A stretch of 32,187 nucleotides of DNA, from the NCBI GenBank assembly GCA_946411205.1, contig CAMKDG010000031.1:1-32187 (forward strand). Direction: 5' to 3'. Positions 25,807 through 32,187 of the stretch are shown piece by piece. The notes below the pieces were generated by a model. The model worked only from the letters and a program-made list of their open reading frames with translations. It made no database searches and had not been told where the DNA came from. How positions within the stretch are numbered: the stretch's first letter is position 1; the number at the start of each line of letters is the position of its first letter. Source of the stretch: an uncultured Desulfotomaculum sp. GTDB taxonomy: Bacteria; Bacillota; Desulfotomaculia; Desulfotomaculales; Desulfotomaculaceae. Position numbers and translations under genes: made by a program.

Positions 25807-26712
25807 CTATTGCTGATGCTTTTGGCATAATTTGCAACCGTTACATTCACTTACCTTATCTTCAAAAACATTCTTGATGGTATCTAGGGTTGAATCTATT
25901 CCGGGTTGCACACCATAATGAAAAACAATCTTATTCGGAGCAATGGTGATTAAAGCGCTAATTAATAAATCTTCATAATTAATTTCATTGTCCATTACAT
26001 CCAGGATAAAGCCTTCTAAAAACTCACTGTCGATGGGGCGATGATTTTCATCATAGAGCTTATACGTTCCCCTTTCACTGACCAAGACATTGACCAAGGG
26101 CACTTTAGAATCCTGAATTTCCACAAAATATTTTAACAGTTGGATAAATTCCCGGTATTCTCGTTCCATAAGAAATTCGTCTACAGCCTGGTCCACTGCT
26201 TCTTTAATTTCATTAACATATTCTTTTAACCGAAAACGAACAAAGCCGTCAATAACAATACTATTGTTTTGCTCTAAAAATTCTACCAGTCTCTTAATAA
26301 TAAAATGCTTGCGATCCCGGCGGTCCATTTTTCCCGGATACATTTTAACACCATTAGTATAATCCAAGGTATATTGCAGAATGGTTTTCTTTTCTTCCTC
26401 ATTGAAATAATAATAAGTCTCACGAATGATATCCTTTAGCAGAGCCCTTTCCCATTGATTCATGATGATATCGGATAAAATATCTGCTACAAAATGCTTA
26501 AATAAGATTTCTTCATCCTGATGTCTCCCACTGCATAAATTTCCGTTGAAATCACAGGATAAAAATGTGATGTTACCGGCAGGATTTTCAGTCATTTTAA
26601 TTCTAATTCTTTCACCCTCATCGACTCTCAACTCTCTGCCAAGCCGGTCTTTCAACAACTCTATATGCTGGGTGGCACCAATAGAGAGACATTGATTCAT
26701 CTCCTCTATCAC
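25807..26712 (-). CDS. ytxC: Putative sporulation protein YtxC
   Basis: Resembles the YtxC family (annotated as putative sporulation protein) of spore-forming Firmicutes, encoded next to thrS in Bacillus as it is near thrS here. The 301-aa soluble, mainly helical protein includes FIIKRLVEFLEQNNSIVIDGFVRFRLKEY and AVDQAVDEFLMEREYREFIQLLKYFVEIQ in the middle, a region typical of the family. It ends in SECNGCKLCQKHQ with three Cys. The start is GTG at 26712, with AAGGA just upstream; the next ATG four codons later lies directly against a GAGGAG and is less suitable. The biochemical role is unknown. Confidence 0.78.
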   Translation of the reverse strand: MIEEMNQCLSIGATQHIELLKDRLGRELRVDEGERIRIKMTENPAGNITFLSCDFNGNLCSGRHQDEEILFKHFVADILSDIIMNQWERALLKDIIRETYYYFNEEEKKTILQYTLDYTNGVKMYPGKMDRRDRKHFIIKRLVEFLEQNNSIVIDGFVRFRLKEYVNEIKEAVDQAVDEFLMEREYREFIQLLKYFVEIQDSKVPLVNVLVSERGTYKLYDENHRPIDSEFLEGFILDVMDNEINYEDLLISALITIAPNKIVFHYGVQPGIDSTLDTIKNVFEDKVSECNGCKLCQKHQQ

Positions 26713-26874
26713 CCCTTCCTTCTACTATTAGTATATGAGAGGCAATTCTTTGTATACTGGTGCAAAATTGGCGAAAATTTTAAAATACCTTCTTCTACAT
26801 GCATTATAAGCAGAAATCAAGGGTGCTATCCCATGTAAAAATTATGGATCAATCCTGTGCTTGGAGTAAGTAGA
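26713..26874. other. Intergenic region upstream of ytxC, possible sporulation-type promoter
   Basis: No gene is seen. On the minus strand AGTATA, 17 bp and then TATACTA weakly resemble sigma-F/G elements in front of ytxC. The match is too loose to be called a promoter. Confidence 0.2.
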
Positions 26875-27843
26875 TTATTTTTGCAATAGATAGACAACCA
26901 CCACCACGATAAGAGCTACTAATGCTAGAATAGGCTGCCAATTATCCGAAGATTTTTTTTCTAAGGTCGACTGCGATTTCGCTCTGGCTAAAGTGTCTGT
27001 TGGTTGCAAAAAGGATGGTTCCAACATCTGTCTGGTGGACTCTACGATACAGCTTTTAGGAACAAAGGAAGCTCCTTGATACTTTTTCTTTTTATTGTTT
27101 TTTAGCGTAGGACCTAGGATATCTGGGGTGTTAGGACGCTCTAGATAGGTGTATTTTACAAGTGGTTTTTGATTAGGTTTTGCAAATGGTTGAGAAACTG
27201 TCTGGGTAATGCAGGAAGCAGGAATAAAATCCTCTGAACTTTTTGGTTTAGGATAACCTCGTTTACGCTCACTGATAATATCCGGTGACCGGTTAAGGGG
27301 ATTTGGATACGGATTGGTAAAGACCAAAGGCTTTACTTCCAGAGTAAAATGATAAACCGGTGCTGGAGACTCCGTAATACAGCTTAGGGGAACAAATACC
27401 GGAGATTTTTTTCTCTTTTTCCGTGGCTTGCTCTGCTCTAAAAGGATTTGATAACAGGGTTCCTTGGGTTGATGCAAGCTTTGTTTTACAGATTTATTTA
27501 TTTGCTCCTTTGCATAAGGTAATGAAACTACCGGCGTAACACAGCTGGTTGGTACAAATGCCTCTTGAAGTTTCATTTTTTTCTTCTTATTGTACTTTTT
27601 AGCTGCCGGTAACACAGTTTTTCTACAGGTATCGCCGCAGGCTAACGGCAAAGAAATCTCCGTTTGAATACTACTGCTGTCCACAAACAAATCTTTCATT
27701 ACCGGAGACTGCTTCTTTCCACGATATACAATATCCGGTACTTGAACCGGTTCACTGGCTGATGCAAACAAAACGATGTCTCTTTTTTTCTCCACTTGAA
27801 CAGGTTTGACGGTTTTCACATTTTTTTTCTTCTTTCTAGCCAA
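26875..27843 (-). CDS. Unrecognised tail-anchored protein with five Lys-cluster/FVPxSC repeats
   Basis: A 322-aa protein I do not recognise. It begins MARKKKKNVK and ends in one hydrophobic helix (about residues 302-320, WQPILALVALIVVVVVYLL) followed by two residues, so it is probably tail-anchored with its bulk in the cytoplasm. Five repeats of roughly 43-56 residues carry a core F-[VI]-P-x-S-C-[IV] at 53-59 (degenerate, FVDSSSI), 96-102, 150-156, 206-212 and 260-266. Four have the Cys (101, 155, 211, 265). Most cores are preceded by a lysine/arginine cluster, and three repeats contain PDI. No signal peptide or known enzyme motif is present. TTG at 27843 is chosen because AAAGGGGTG lies 6 nt upstream. 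Its place next to ytxC hints at a sporulation role, which is only a guess. Confidence 0.75.
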   Translation of the reverse strand: MARKKKKNVKTVKPVQVEKKRDIVLFASASEPVQVPDIVYRGKKQSPVMKDLFVDSSSIQTEISLPLACGDTCRKTVLPAAKKYNKKKKMKLQEAFVPTSCVTPVVSLPYAKEQINKSVKQSLHQPKEPCYQILLEQSKPRKKRKKSPVFVPLSCITESPAPVYHFTLEVKPLVFTNPYPNPLNRSPDIISERKRGYPKPKSSEDFIPASCITQTVSQPFAKPNQKPLVKYTYLERPNTPDILGPTLKNNKKKKYQGASFVPKSCIVESTRQMLEPSFLQPTDTLARAKSQSTLEKKSSDNWQPILALVALIVVVVVYLLQK

Positions 27844-27930
27844 AAAACCCACCCCTTTTCTTTGGCTTAACAATCTTTTAAAAAGTATATTAAGCTTCCC
27901 TCAGAAAGATATTAACTTTTTGAATTTTCT

Positions 27931-27983
27931 TAAAAAACTAAGTCTCTGCCCAGTCTTTAGAAATCAGCGAAGGCGTAGTTTGC
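27931..27983. repeat. Diverged copy of the short element at 5486-5559
   Basis: On the plus strand it reads AAAAACTAAGTCT, then a GCC patch, CTTTAGA and GGCGTA, the same words in the same order as at 5486-5559 but with a shorter centre. It lies in the divergent gap before the repeat protein and the coiled-coil gene. The remaining 255-bp gap holds no gene that I can support. Confidence 0.3.
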
Positions 27984-28107
27984 TTATGCAAATCAAAAGT
28001 TTTTAATACTTGCTGATTGCTTAAAACAAGATTTTATCTTTTATCCCTGGTAAAAGCACCATTTTTAGGATTGGCTAATAGTATGGAAAAAAAGGTAGGT
28101 GCTTCTG

Positions 28108-28365
28108 ATGCTTAAAGAAATCGAAGAGATACGGCTTGAATCGGAACGTGCGATTAAAGAGTTACGTCAGCATATTTACGGGCTTCAATCCAATTTTTTT
28201 ATGCGCTGGGATGCCAAAGCCACCATTAAAAAGGCAGAAATAAAAATCGAAATGATTCAACAATTATTAGTAAAATTAGAAAGTCTGTCCGAACAAATTA
28301 ACCCGGTGGTTAACGATTTAAAATCTATTATTGGTATCAGAATGGTTAATTCAAGGAAAAAATAA
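28108..28365 (+). CDS. Small coiled-coil protein of unknown function
   Basis: An 85-aa charged, helical protein (MLKEIEEIRLESERAIKEL...). The heptad-like spacing of Leu and Ile, especially in IKIEMIQQLLVKLESLSEQI, suggests a coiled coil. There is no membrane helix, signal peptide or cysteine. The ATG at 28108 has AGGTG 6 nt upstream; a GTG three codons earlier overlaps that site. It is on the plus strand, divergent from the repeat-protein gene, and is followed by a strong terminator, so it is a single-gene transcript. The domain is not recognised. Confidence 0.7.
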   Translation: MLKEIEEIRLESERAIKELRQHIYGLQSNFFMRWDAKATIKKAEIKIEMIQQLLVKLESLSEQINPVVNDLKSIIGIRMVNSRKK

Positions 28366-28378
28366 CATCTAAACATTG

Positions 28379-28415
28379 AAACCGCCTGGCATATCCGATT
28401 ACCAGGCGGTTTTTA
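28379..28415 (+). terminator. Strong terminator after the coiled-coil gene
   Basis: ACCGCCTGG and CCAGGCGGT (28381-28410) form a perfect 9-bp stem followed by TTTTT. Confidence 0.92.
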
Positions 28416-28475
28416 GTGATTTAATGATTTAATTAGAAATTCGTTTATAATTATGAGGCCATGGTTACTTTCGGG

Positions 28476-28556
28476 TTATACTACCTTGGTAAAATAAATA
28501 CAGGCTGCAATTAATAAAAAAACCATACCAATAATAAATTTAATATCAACTTTCAA
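28476..28556 (-). CDS. 26-aa single-helix membrane miniprotein
   Basis: A TTG start at 28556, 6 nt after AGAGGTG, opens a frame of 26 codons. The product starts MKVDIKF, continues with a hydrophobic helix (IIGMVFLLIAACIYF) and ends TKVV. The Lys residues on both sides fit a single membrane span. It is too short for domain recognition. It is divergent from the miniprotein gene at 28671-28754, with a palindrome in between. Confidence 0.55.
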   Translation of the reverse strand: MKVDIKFIIGMVFLLIAACIYFTKVV

Positions 28557-28585
28557 TTTTTTCACCTCTAGACATTGTGTTTACT

Positions 28586-28603
28586 ACTATTTTGCCAAAT
28601 AGT
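28586..28603. promoter_or_regulatory. Palindrome between two miniprotein genes
   Basis: ACTATTT-tgcc-AAATAGT is a perfect 7-bp inverted repeat in the 114-bp divergent gap between 28556 and 28671. It may be an operator controlling both genes. No clear -35/-10 pair was found. Confidence 0.35.
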
Positions 28604-28670
28604 GCACAAATAGAAAAGAGGTTTTTTAGAAAGTATATCGAAACCTAGTGGTACGAAAGGAGGAGATCCT

Positions 28671-28754
28671 ATGGACTTAACCAGTATTGGTTCTTTTTTA
28701 GCCCTAGGTATTATCGTTTTTATCGTATTTAGAATGCTTGGCAAAGGCGGCTGA
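28671..28754 (+). CDS. 27-aa single-helix membrane miniprotein
   Basis: ATG at 28671 lies 7 nt after AAAGGAGGA, an excellent ribosome-binding site. The 27-aa product starts MDLTSIG, spans the membrane once (SFLALGIIVFIVF) and ends RMLGKGG. The acidic start and basic end predict the N-terminus outside and the C-terminus in the cytoplasm. No family is recognised. A bidirectional terminator lies about 100 bp downstream. Confidence 0.65.
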   Translation: MDLTSIGSFLALGIIVFIVFRMLGKGG

Positions 28755-28850
28755 GGCTGCAGATAATTTGTACCTTGTGTACATACTTAGGAAACTATCT
28801 GAACTTTTAGGCATCCCCCTAAAATTTATACTTTAAATTGATGATTTATC

Positions 28851-28887
28851 CCCCAAAAAACACCCTGTGGGTGTTTTTTGGGATTTT
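28851..28887. terminator. Bidirectional terminator between miniprotein and symporter genes
   Basis: A 14-bp perfect stem, CCCAAAAAACACCC and its complement, with a 3-nt loop (28852-28882). It has A/T-rich sequence on both sides and serves both converging transcripts. Confidence 0.85.
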
Positions 28888-30259
28888 ATGCTACCTTTTT
28901 ATTGTCAGGTGAATCTGCATCCTTAGCTGTATGTTCCAGATATCGCTTGGTTTCCAACACCACCACACCGGAAAGTCCTAGCAAAGCGATAAGGTTTGGT
29001 ATCGCCATCAAGCCGTTAACGATGTCCGCCAGCAACCAGATGGCTTCCAGTTTAACAAAGGCACCGGCTGCTACTAAACCAATGAAGATGATGCGATAGG
29101 GCATAATACCCTCAACACCCAAAAGATACTCACAGCAACGCTCTCCGTAATAATTCCACCCCAGAATGGTGGTAAAGGCAAATAACACAATGCCCACCGT
29201 TAAAATCAGCGGACCAATGCCTGGCAATGCTGCAGCAAATGCTTCTTGGGTCATAGCAGCCCCTTTGACATCTCCCGACCAGGCACCGGTAACCACCAGC
29301 GCTAATCCCGTCATAGTACAGATTATAATGGTATCAATAAAGGTACCTGTCATAGAAATAAGTCCCTGTTCTGCAGGCCATTTGGTTTTAGCTGCAGCAG
29401 CAGCAATGGGTGCACTTCCCAACCCAGATTCATTAGAAAATACACCACGGGCCACCCCGTTCCGAATGGCCATCATGACGGTGGCACCTAAAAAACCACC
29501 TGCAGCAGCGGTGCCGGAAAAAGCGCTGCTAATCACTAGCTCAATAGCCCCGGGTAGCTGGTCAGCAAATGTAACGATGACATAACCACAGGCTACTAAA
29601 TAGAAGATGGCCATAAAGGGAACGATTTTAGTGGATACCCTGGCAATACTCTGCAACCCACCCAGGGTGACCAAAGCAACCAATACGGTAATGACAATGG
29701 CTGTGACATAAGTCGGGGTACCTAGGGTTAATTTACAAGAATCCACAATCGAATTAACTTGGGCGAAGGTTCCAATGCCAAAGAAGGCAACCAGCACACC
29801 ACTAACAGCAAACATGATAGCCAGAGGGCGATATTTTTTTCCCAAGCCCCGCTCAATATAGTACATGGGTCCCCCGGAAATCTGACCATTGGCATCGACG
29901 GAGCGGTATTTAACGGCTAACAAACCTTCTGCATATTTAGTGGCCATGCCAAAGAAAGCGGCCACCCACATCCAAAAGATTGCCCCGGGTCCTCCAGCCT
30001 TCACCGCTGTAGCCACGCCTACGATGTTACCAGTCCCTACTGTGGCCGCCAGAGCGGTACACAAAGCCCCAAAACTACTTACATCACCAGAGCCATTATT
30101 CTTGGCCGTAAATATTAACTTTAAAGCCATTGGCAGACGGATCACCTGCAGTAGTTTCAGCCGTAAAGTTAACAAAATCCCCGTTCCCACCAACAAAAAC
30201 AATAATGGTGGTCCCCAGATCAAACTATCCAATTGATCCAAAAACGTAATGTAATCCAT
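28886..30259 (-). CDS. Alanine/glycine:cation symporter (AGCS family)
   Basis: A sodium- or proton-coupled importer of alanine or glycine in the cytoplasmic membrane. The 457-aa product has about 10-11 helices. AGCS signatures are visible: ALAATVGTGNIVGVATAV near residue 80, GGPGAIFWMWVAAFFGMATKYAEGLLAVKYR after it, GGPMYYIERGLGKKYRPLA, and FSNESGLGSAPIAAAAAKT in the second half. ATG at 30259 (MDYITFLDQ) is chosen; the longer open frame upstream runs through the riboswitch terminator. A tandem glycine riboswitch in the leader suggests glycine as the physiological substrate. The gene ends at a bidirectional terminator. Confidence 0.95.
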   Translation of the reverse strand: MDYITFLDQLDSLIWGPPLLFLLVGTGILLTLRLKLLQVIRLPMALKLIFTAKNNGSGDVSSFGALCTALAATVGTGNIVGVATAVKAGGPGAIFWMWVAAFFGMATKYAEGLLAVKYRSVDANGQISGGPMYYIERGLGKKYRPLAIMFAVSGVLVAFFGIGTFAQVNSIVDSCKLTLGTPTYVTAIVITVLVALVTLGGLQSIARVSTKIVPFMAIFYLVACGYVIVTFADQLPGAIELVISSAFSGTAAAGGFLGATVMMAIRNGVARGVFSNESGLGSAPIAAAAAKTKWPAEQGLISMTGTFIDTIIICTMTGLALVVTGAWSGDVKGAAMTQEAFAAALPGIGPLILTVGIVLFAFTTILGWNYYGERCCEYLLGVEGIMPYRIIFIGLVAAGAFVKLEAIWLLADIVNGLMAIPNLIALLGLSGVVVLETKRYLEHTAKDADSPDNKKVA

Positions 30260-30289
30260 TCCATTCTCTTCCTCTCTGTATGTAAATAA

Positions 30290-30326
30290 TAAAATAAAAA
30301 AGAGCCAAACCAAATGATTTGACTCC
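30290..30326 (-). terminator. Expression-platform terminator of the glycine riboswitch
   Basis: GAGTCAAA and TTTGGCTC pair (30301-30325), followed by TTTTTTATTTTATT on the minus strand, between the aptamers and the symporter start. Confidence 0.8.
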
Positions 30327-30393
30327 CATGACCATAAAAGAAGTATCGGAAAAATATAGCGTCCGTGCAAGAGACACCTATATTAGACCTAGA

Positions 30394-30594
30394 ATCCTCC
30401 TCTGTCCTTTTGCCTGAGAGATTTAACAGCAATTTGTATTGCCCCTTCGGCGCCCTAAAACGGGTCTCTCCAGAGTCCTGTCCGCTTGCGGTTCCACTTT
30501 ATTTAGTAAAGACTTAGCATAACTTACGTCTTCCTACAAAAGCACCTGAGAGTATTACTCCTTCGGTGGGCCCGTGGGGCCACTCTCCCGCAAA
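30394..30594 (-). ncRNA. Tandem glycine riboswitch
   Basis: Two aptamers follow one another on the minus strand. The first (about 30515-30594) contains GCGGGAGAGTG, CACCGAAGGAGTAA and CTCTCAGG. The second (about 30394-30487) contains GGACTCTGGAGAGACC, GGCGCCGAAGGGGCAA, CTCTCAGGCAAAAGGACAGAGG-type pieces. These conserved strings and their order are the glycine riboswitch hallmark. A terminator follows (30290-30326), so glycine acts on transcription of the symporter gene. Whether it turns it on or off cannot be read safely. Confidence 0.95.
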
Positions 30595-30629
30595 CATCAT
30601 CCAATCCTTTATTAAATTGTGCAATTATC

Positions 30630-30657
30630 ATTGTACATCTTTTTAGACATTATACAA
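30630..30657 (-). promoter_or_regulatory. Candidate promoter of the glycine riboswitch transcript
   Basis: TTGTAT (30652-30657), 16 bp and TACAAT (30630-30635), giving a start near 30621, about 25 nt before the first aptamer. The -35 is a weak match. The rest of 30658-30833 holds no gene I can support. Confidence 0.4.
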
Positions 30658-30833
30658 TATGTTAGTTTAAAGTTTATATATTCAAACATTTATCCATTCC
30701 AGATGGATATGGATTAAAAAATCTTTCACAACCTAATCGTATAAAAACCAAGTCTGTCTGATGCCTTGAAAATAGGGACTTAGAACAGAGGTCTTGCCGA
30801 TCCCTGTTTTAAGCTAGGATAGGCAAAATTTAG

Positions 30834-32187
30834 TTAAATTGCATTGAACACTTTCGTCAATTCAAGTCCTTTTTTGTAATAGGAATCCATTTCTTCCTTG
30901 CTGACCATGCTGCCCCCTGTAGCCCAGGCAATATGAGAAGCATTATGCATCTTATCGGTCAAACGGTGCTGCTCGAGATACATTTTTCCTGCATCCTCAC
31001 TTAAAAGCTTGACAACTCCGGGCAGTCCGGCCAGGGCGGAAGGCTCGAGGAAAATTTTTTCGCTGTCCGCCAATGTACAGAGAAGAATATATAATTGCTC
31101 ATCCTGCACGGTGTAAACTCCGCTGATCAAGTTTTCCAATGTCCTGCCGACAAAGCCGGAAGGTCTTCCCACCGCCAGACCGTCAGCATCAGTAATATTG
31201 TCAATTCCCAGATCCTGGACGCATATTTCATTATGCATTCCTGTCATTAAGCCCAACAGCATGCCAGCGGAATGAGTTGGCTCGGCAAAGAAGCAATGCA
31301 CATTGTCCTGAAACATTAATTTTAATCCGAATGTGATACCGCCCGGCGCTCCGCCTACTCCGCATGGAAGATAAACGAATAGCGGATGTTCTTCATCTAC
31401 TGTGACACCCATTTCTTCCAACTGCTTTTTCAGCCTGAAGGCAGCTACGGAATACCCTAAAAACAAGTCCTTGGAATTTTCATCGTCGATAAAGTAATTA
31501 TTCGGGTCCGTTTCGGATTGCTTTCGTCCCTGCTCCACCGCAACGCTGTAATCAGAAGCATATTCTACGACGACGACTCCGCGGCTTCTCAGAAGATCCT
31601 TCTTCCATTGCTTTGCATCGGCCGACATATGAACGTAGACACGAAATCCAAGTTTTGCGCTGATGATCCCTATGCTGAGGCCAAGATTTCCGGTAGAACC
31701 CACAGAGATAGAGTAGTTGGAGAAAAAGGCTCTGAATGCATCGCTGTTAAGGATAGAATAATCATCGGTTTCCGCCAGCATATGATTTTTAATTGCCAGT
31801 TCCTCTGCGTGCTTGAGCACCTCGTATATTCCACCCCTTGCTTTGATGGAACCTGAAACAGCCAGGTGGCTGTCCGCCTTTAAATAGAACTCTCCCTCGA
31901 TTTCCTGCGCAAAGATGCTTTCCAGCCTACTTTTCATATTCTCAATGCAAAACAAGGGCGATTCGATGATTCCGTTGCTGGCCTGGGTTTCGGGAAAGGC
32001 TTTTGCCAGGAAGGGCGCAAACCGTCTCAACCTGTCTTCTGCATCTCTGGCATCGGCTTCCGTCAAGGAAATCTTTTGCATCGCGTCCTCATATTTTTGG
32101 TACTTCGAATTTATCCATAACATCTCTTCAGTTGCCATCAGTTTGCTCATTAATGGGAAATCCTGCTTTAAGGCTGCTTTCGTTTTT
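30834..32187 (-). CDS. dsdA: D-serine ammonia-lyase (5' end outside window)
   Basis: A pyridoxal-phosphate enzyme that deaminates D-serine to pyruvate and ammonia. The PLP-binding lysine motif [33 protein letters not shown] and [20 protein letters not shown] (phosphate-binding glycine loop) are visible, as is the N-terminal block [25 protein letters not shown] shared with E. coli DsdA. The first ATG in the window is at 32150, but the frame stays open to the window edge. The 12 residues before it (ending KQDFPL) continue into [14 protein letters not shown], which resembles the E. coli segment YPLVKDLVALKETTWFN. The true start therefore probably lies beyond 32187, and the PLP lysine at 103 from that ATG also argues for about 15 missing residues. 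Confidence 0.93.
   Translation of the reverse strand, partial: KTKAALKQDFPLMSKLMATEEMLWINSKYQKYEDAMQKISLTEADARDAEDRLRRFAPFLAKAFPETQASNGIIESPLFCIENMKSRLESIFAQEIEGEFYLKADSHLAVSGSIKARGGIYEVLKHAEELAIKNHMLAETDDYSILNSDAFRAFFSNYSISVGSTGNLGLSIGIISAKLGFRVYVHMSADAKQWKKDLLRSRGVVVVEYASDYSVAVEQGRKQSETDPNNYFIDDENSKDLFLGYSVAAFRLKKQLEEMGVTVDEEHPLFVYLPCGVGGAPGGITFGLKLMFQDNVHCFFAEPTHSAGMLLGLMTGMHNEICVQDLGIDNITDADGLAVGRPSGFVGRTLENLISGVYTVQDEQLYILLCTLADSEKIFLEPSALAGLPGVVKLLSEDAGKMYLEQHRLTDKMHNASHIAWATGGSMVSKEEMDSYYKKGLELTKVFNAI

Noticed and set aside
30220-30432. A 70-codon minus-strand frame before the symporter
   Set aside because: It crosses the riboswitch aptamer and terminator; the bases are explained by RNA structure.
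30769-30810. AAAATAGGGA...TCCCTGTTTT hairpin downstream of dsdA
   Set aside because: The loop is long (22 nt) and on the minus strand the stem has a C-A mismatch, so it was not listed as a terminator.

Overview
The window looks like chromosomal DNA from a spore-forming Firmicute, most likely of the Desulfotomaculum/Desulforamulus (Peptococcaceae) type. Three things point there: the gene order pheST-zapA-polX-mutS2 and thrS next to infC-rpmI-rplT, the heavy use of T-box, glycine-riboswitch and L20-leader RNAs, and the sporulation gene ytxC. The genus is an inference from gene content and style, not from any comparison I could run. Nearly every gene lies on the minus strand, so transcription mostly runs from high to low coordinates. 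There are no tRNA, rRNA, CRISPR, phage or insertion-sequence signatures.

Layout from right to left, the direction of transcription: a dsdA gene cut by the window edge (30834-32187); a tandem glycine riboswitch with terminator controlling an alanine/glycine:cation symporter (28886-30600); a small accessory stretch (26875-28754) with two divergent single-helix miniproteins, a small coiled-coil protein and an unrecognised tail-anchored repeat protein; ytxC and a short DUF445 membrane protein; a T-box-controlled thrS; the infC-rpmI-rplT operon with its own promoter, an L20-type leader and an ATT start codon; an SpoU-family RNA methyltransferase; a T-box-controlled pheST; a radical SAM gene; a lone plus-strand pseudouridine synthase; then zapA, polX, a 3-methyladenine glycosylase gene, a NIF3-like gene, a double-domain U32 protein gene and mutS2; and finally cydA-cydB-cydD-cydC, with cydC running off the left edge.

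How the genes work together: the centre is a translation block (two class II aminoacyl-tRNA synthetases under tRNA-sensing leaders, IF3, L35, L20, an rRNA/tRNA methylase and a pseudouridine synthase). It is followed by a DNA-repair block (PolX, AAG, MutS2) with divisome protein ZapA and an RNA-hydroxylation-type U32 protein. The left end is a complete cytochrome bd module, structural genes plus the CydDC exporter needed for its assembly, presumably for oxygen protection.

The most notable unexplained items are: (i) the tail-anchored protein at 26875-27843, with five copies of a lysine-cluster plus F-[VI]-P-x-S-C-[IV]-type motif; (ii) a perfect 16-bp inverted repeat overlapping the -10 box of the cydA promoter, followed by a leader of about 300 nt with competing stems and a possible leader peptide; (iii) two divergent membrane miniproteins around a small palindrome; (iv) a CX4CX2C radical SAM protein; and (v) an unusual start-less reading frame ending in an ATGA overlap with the SpoU methylase gene.
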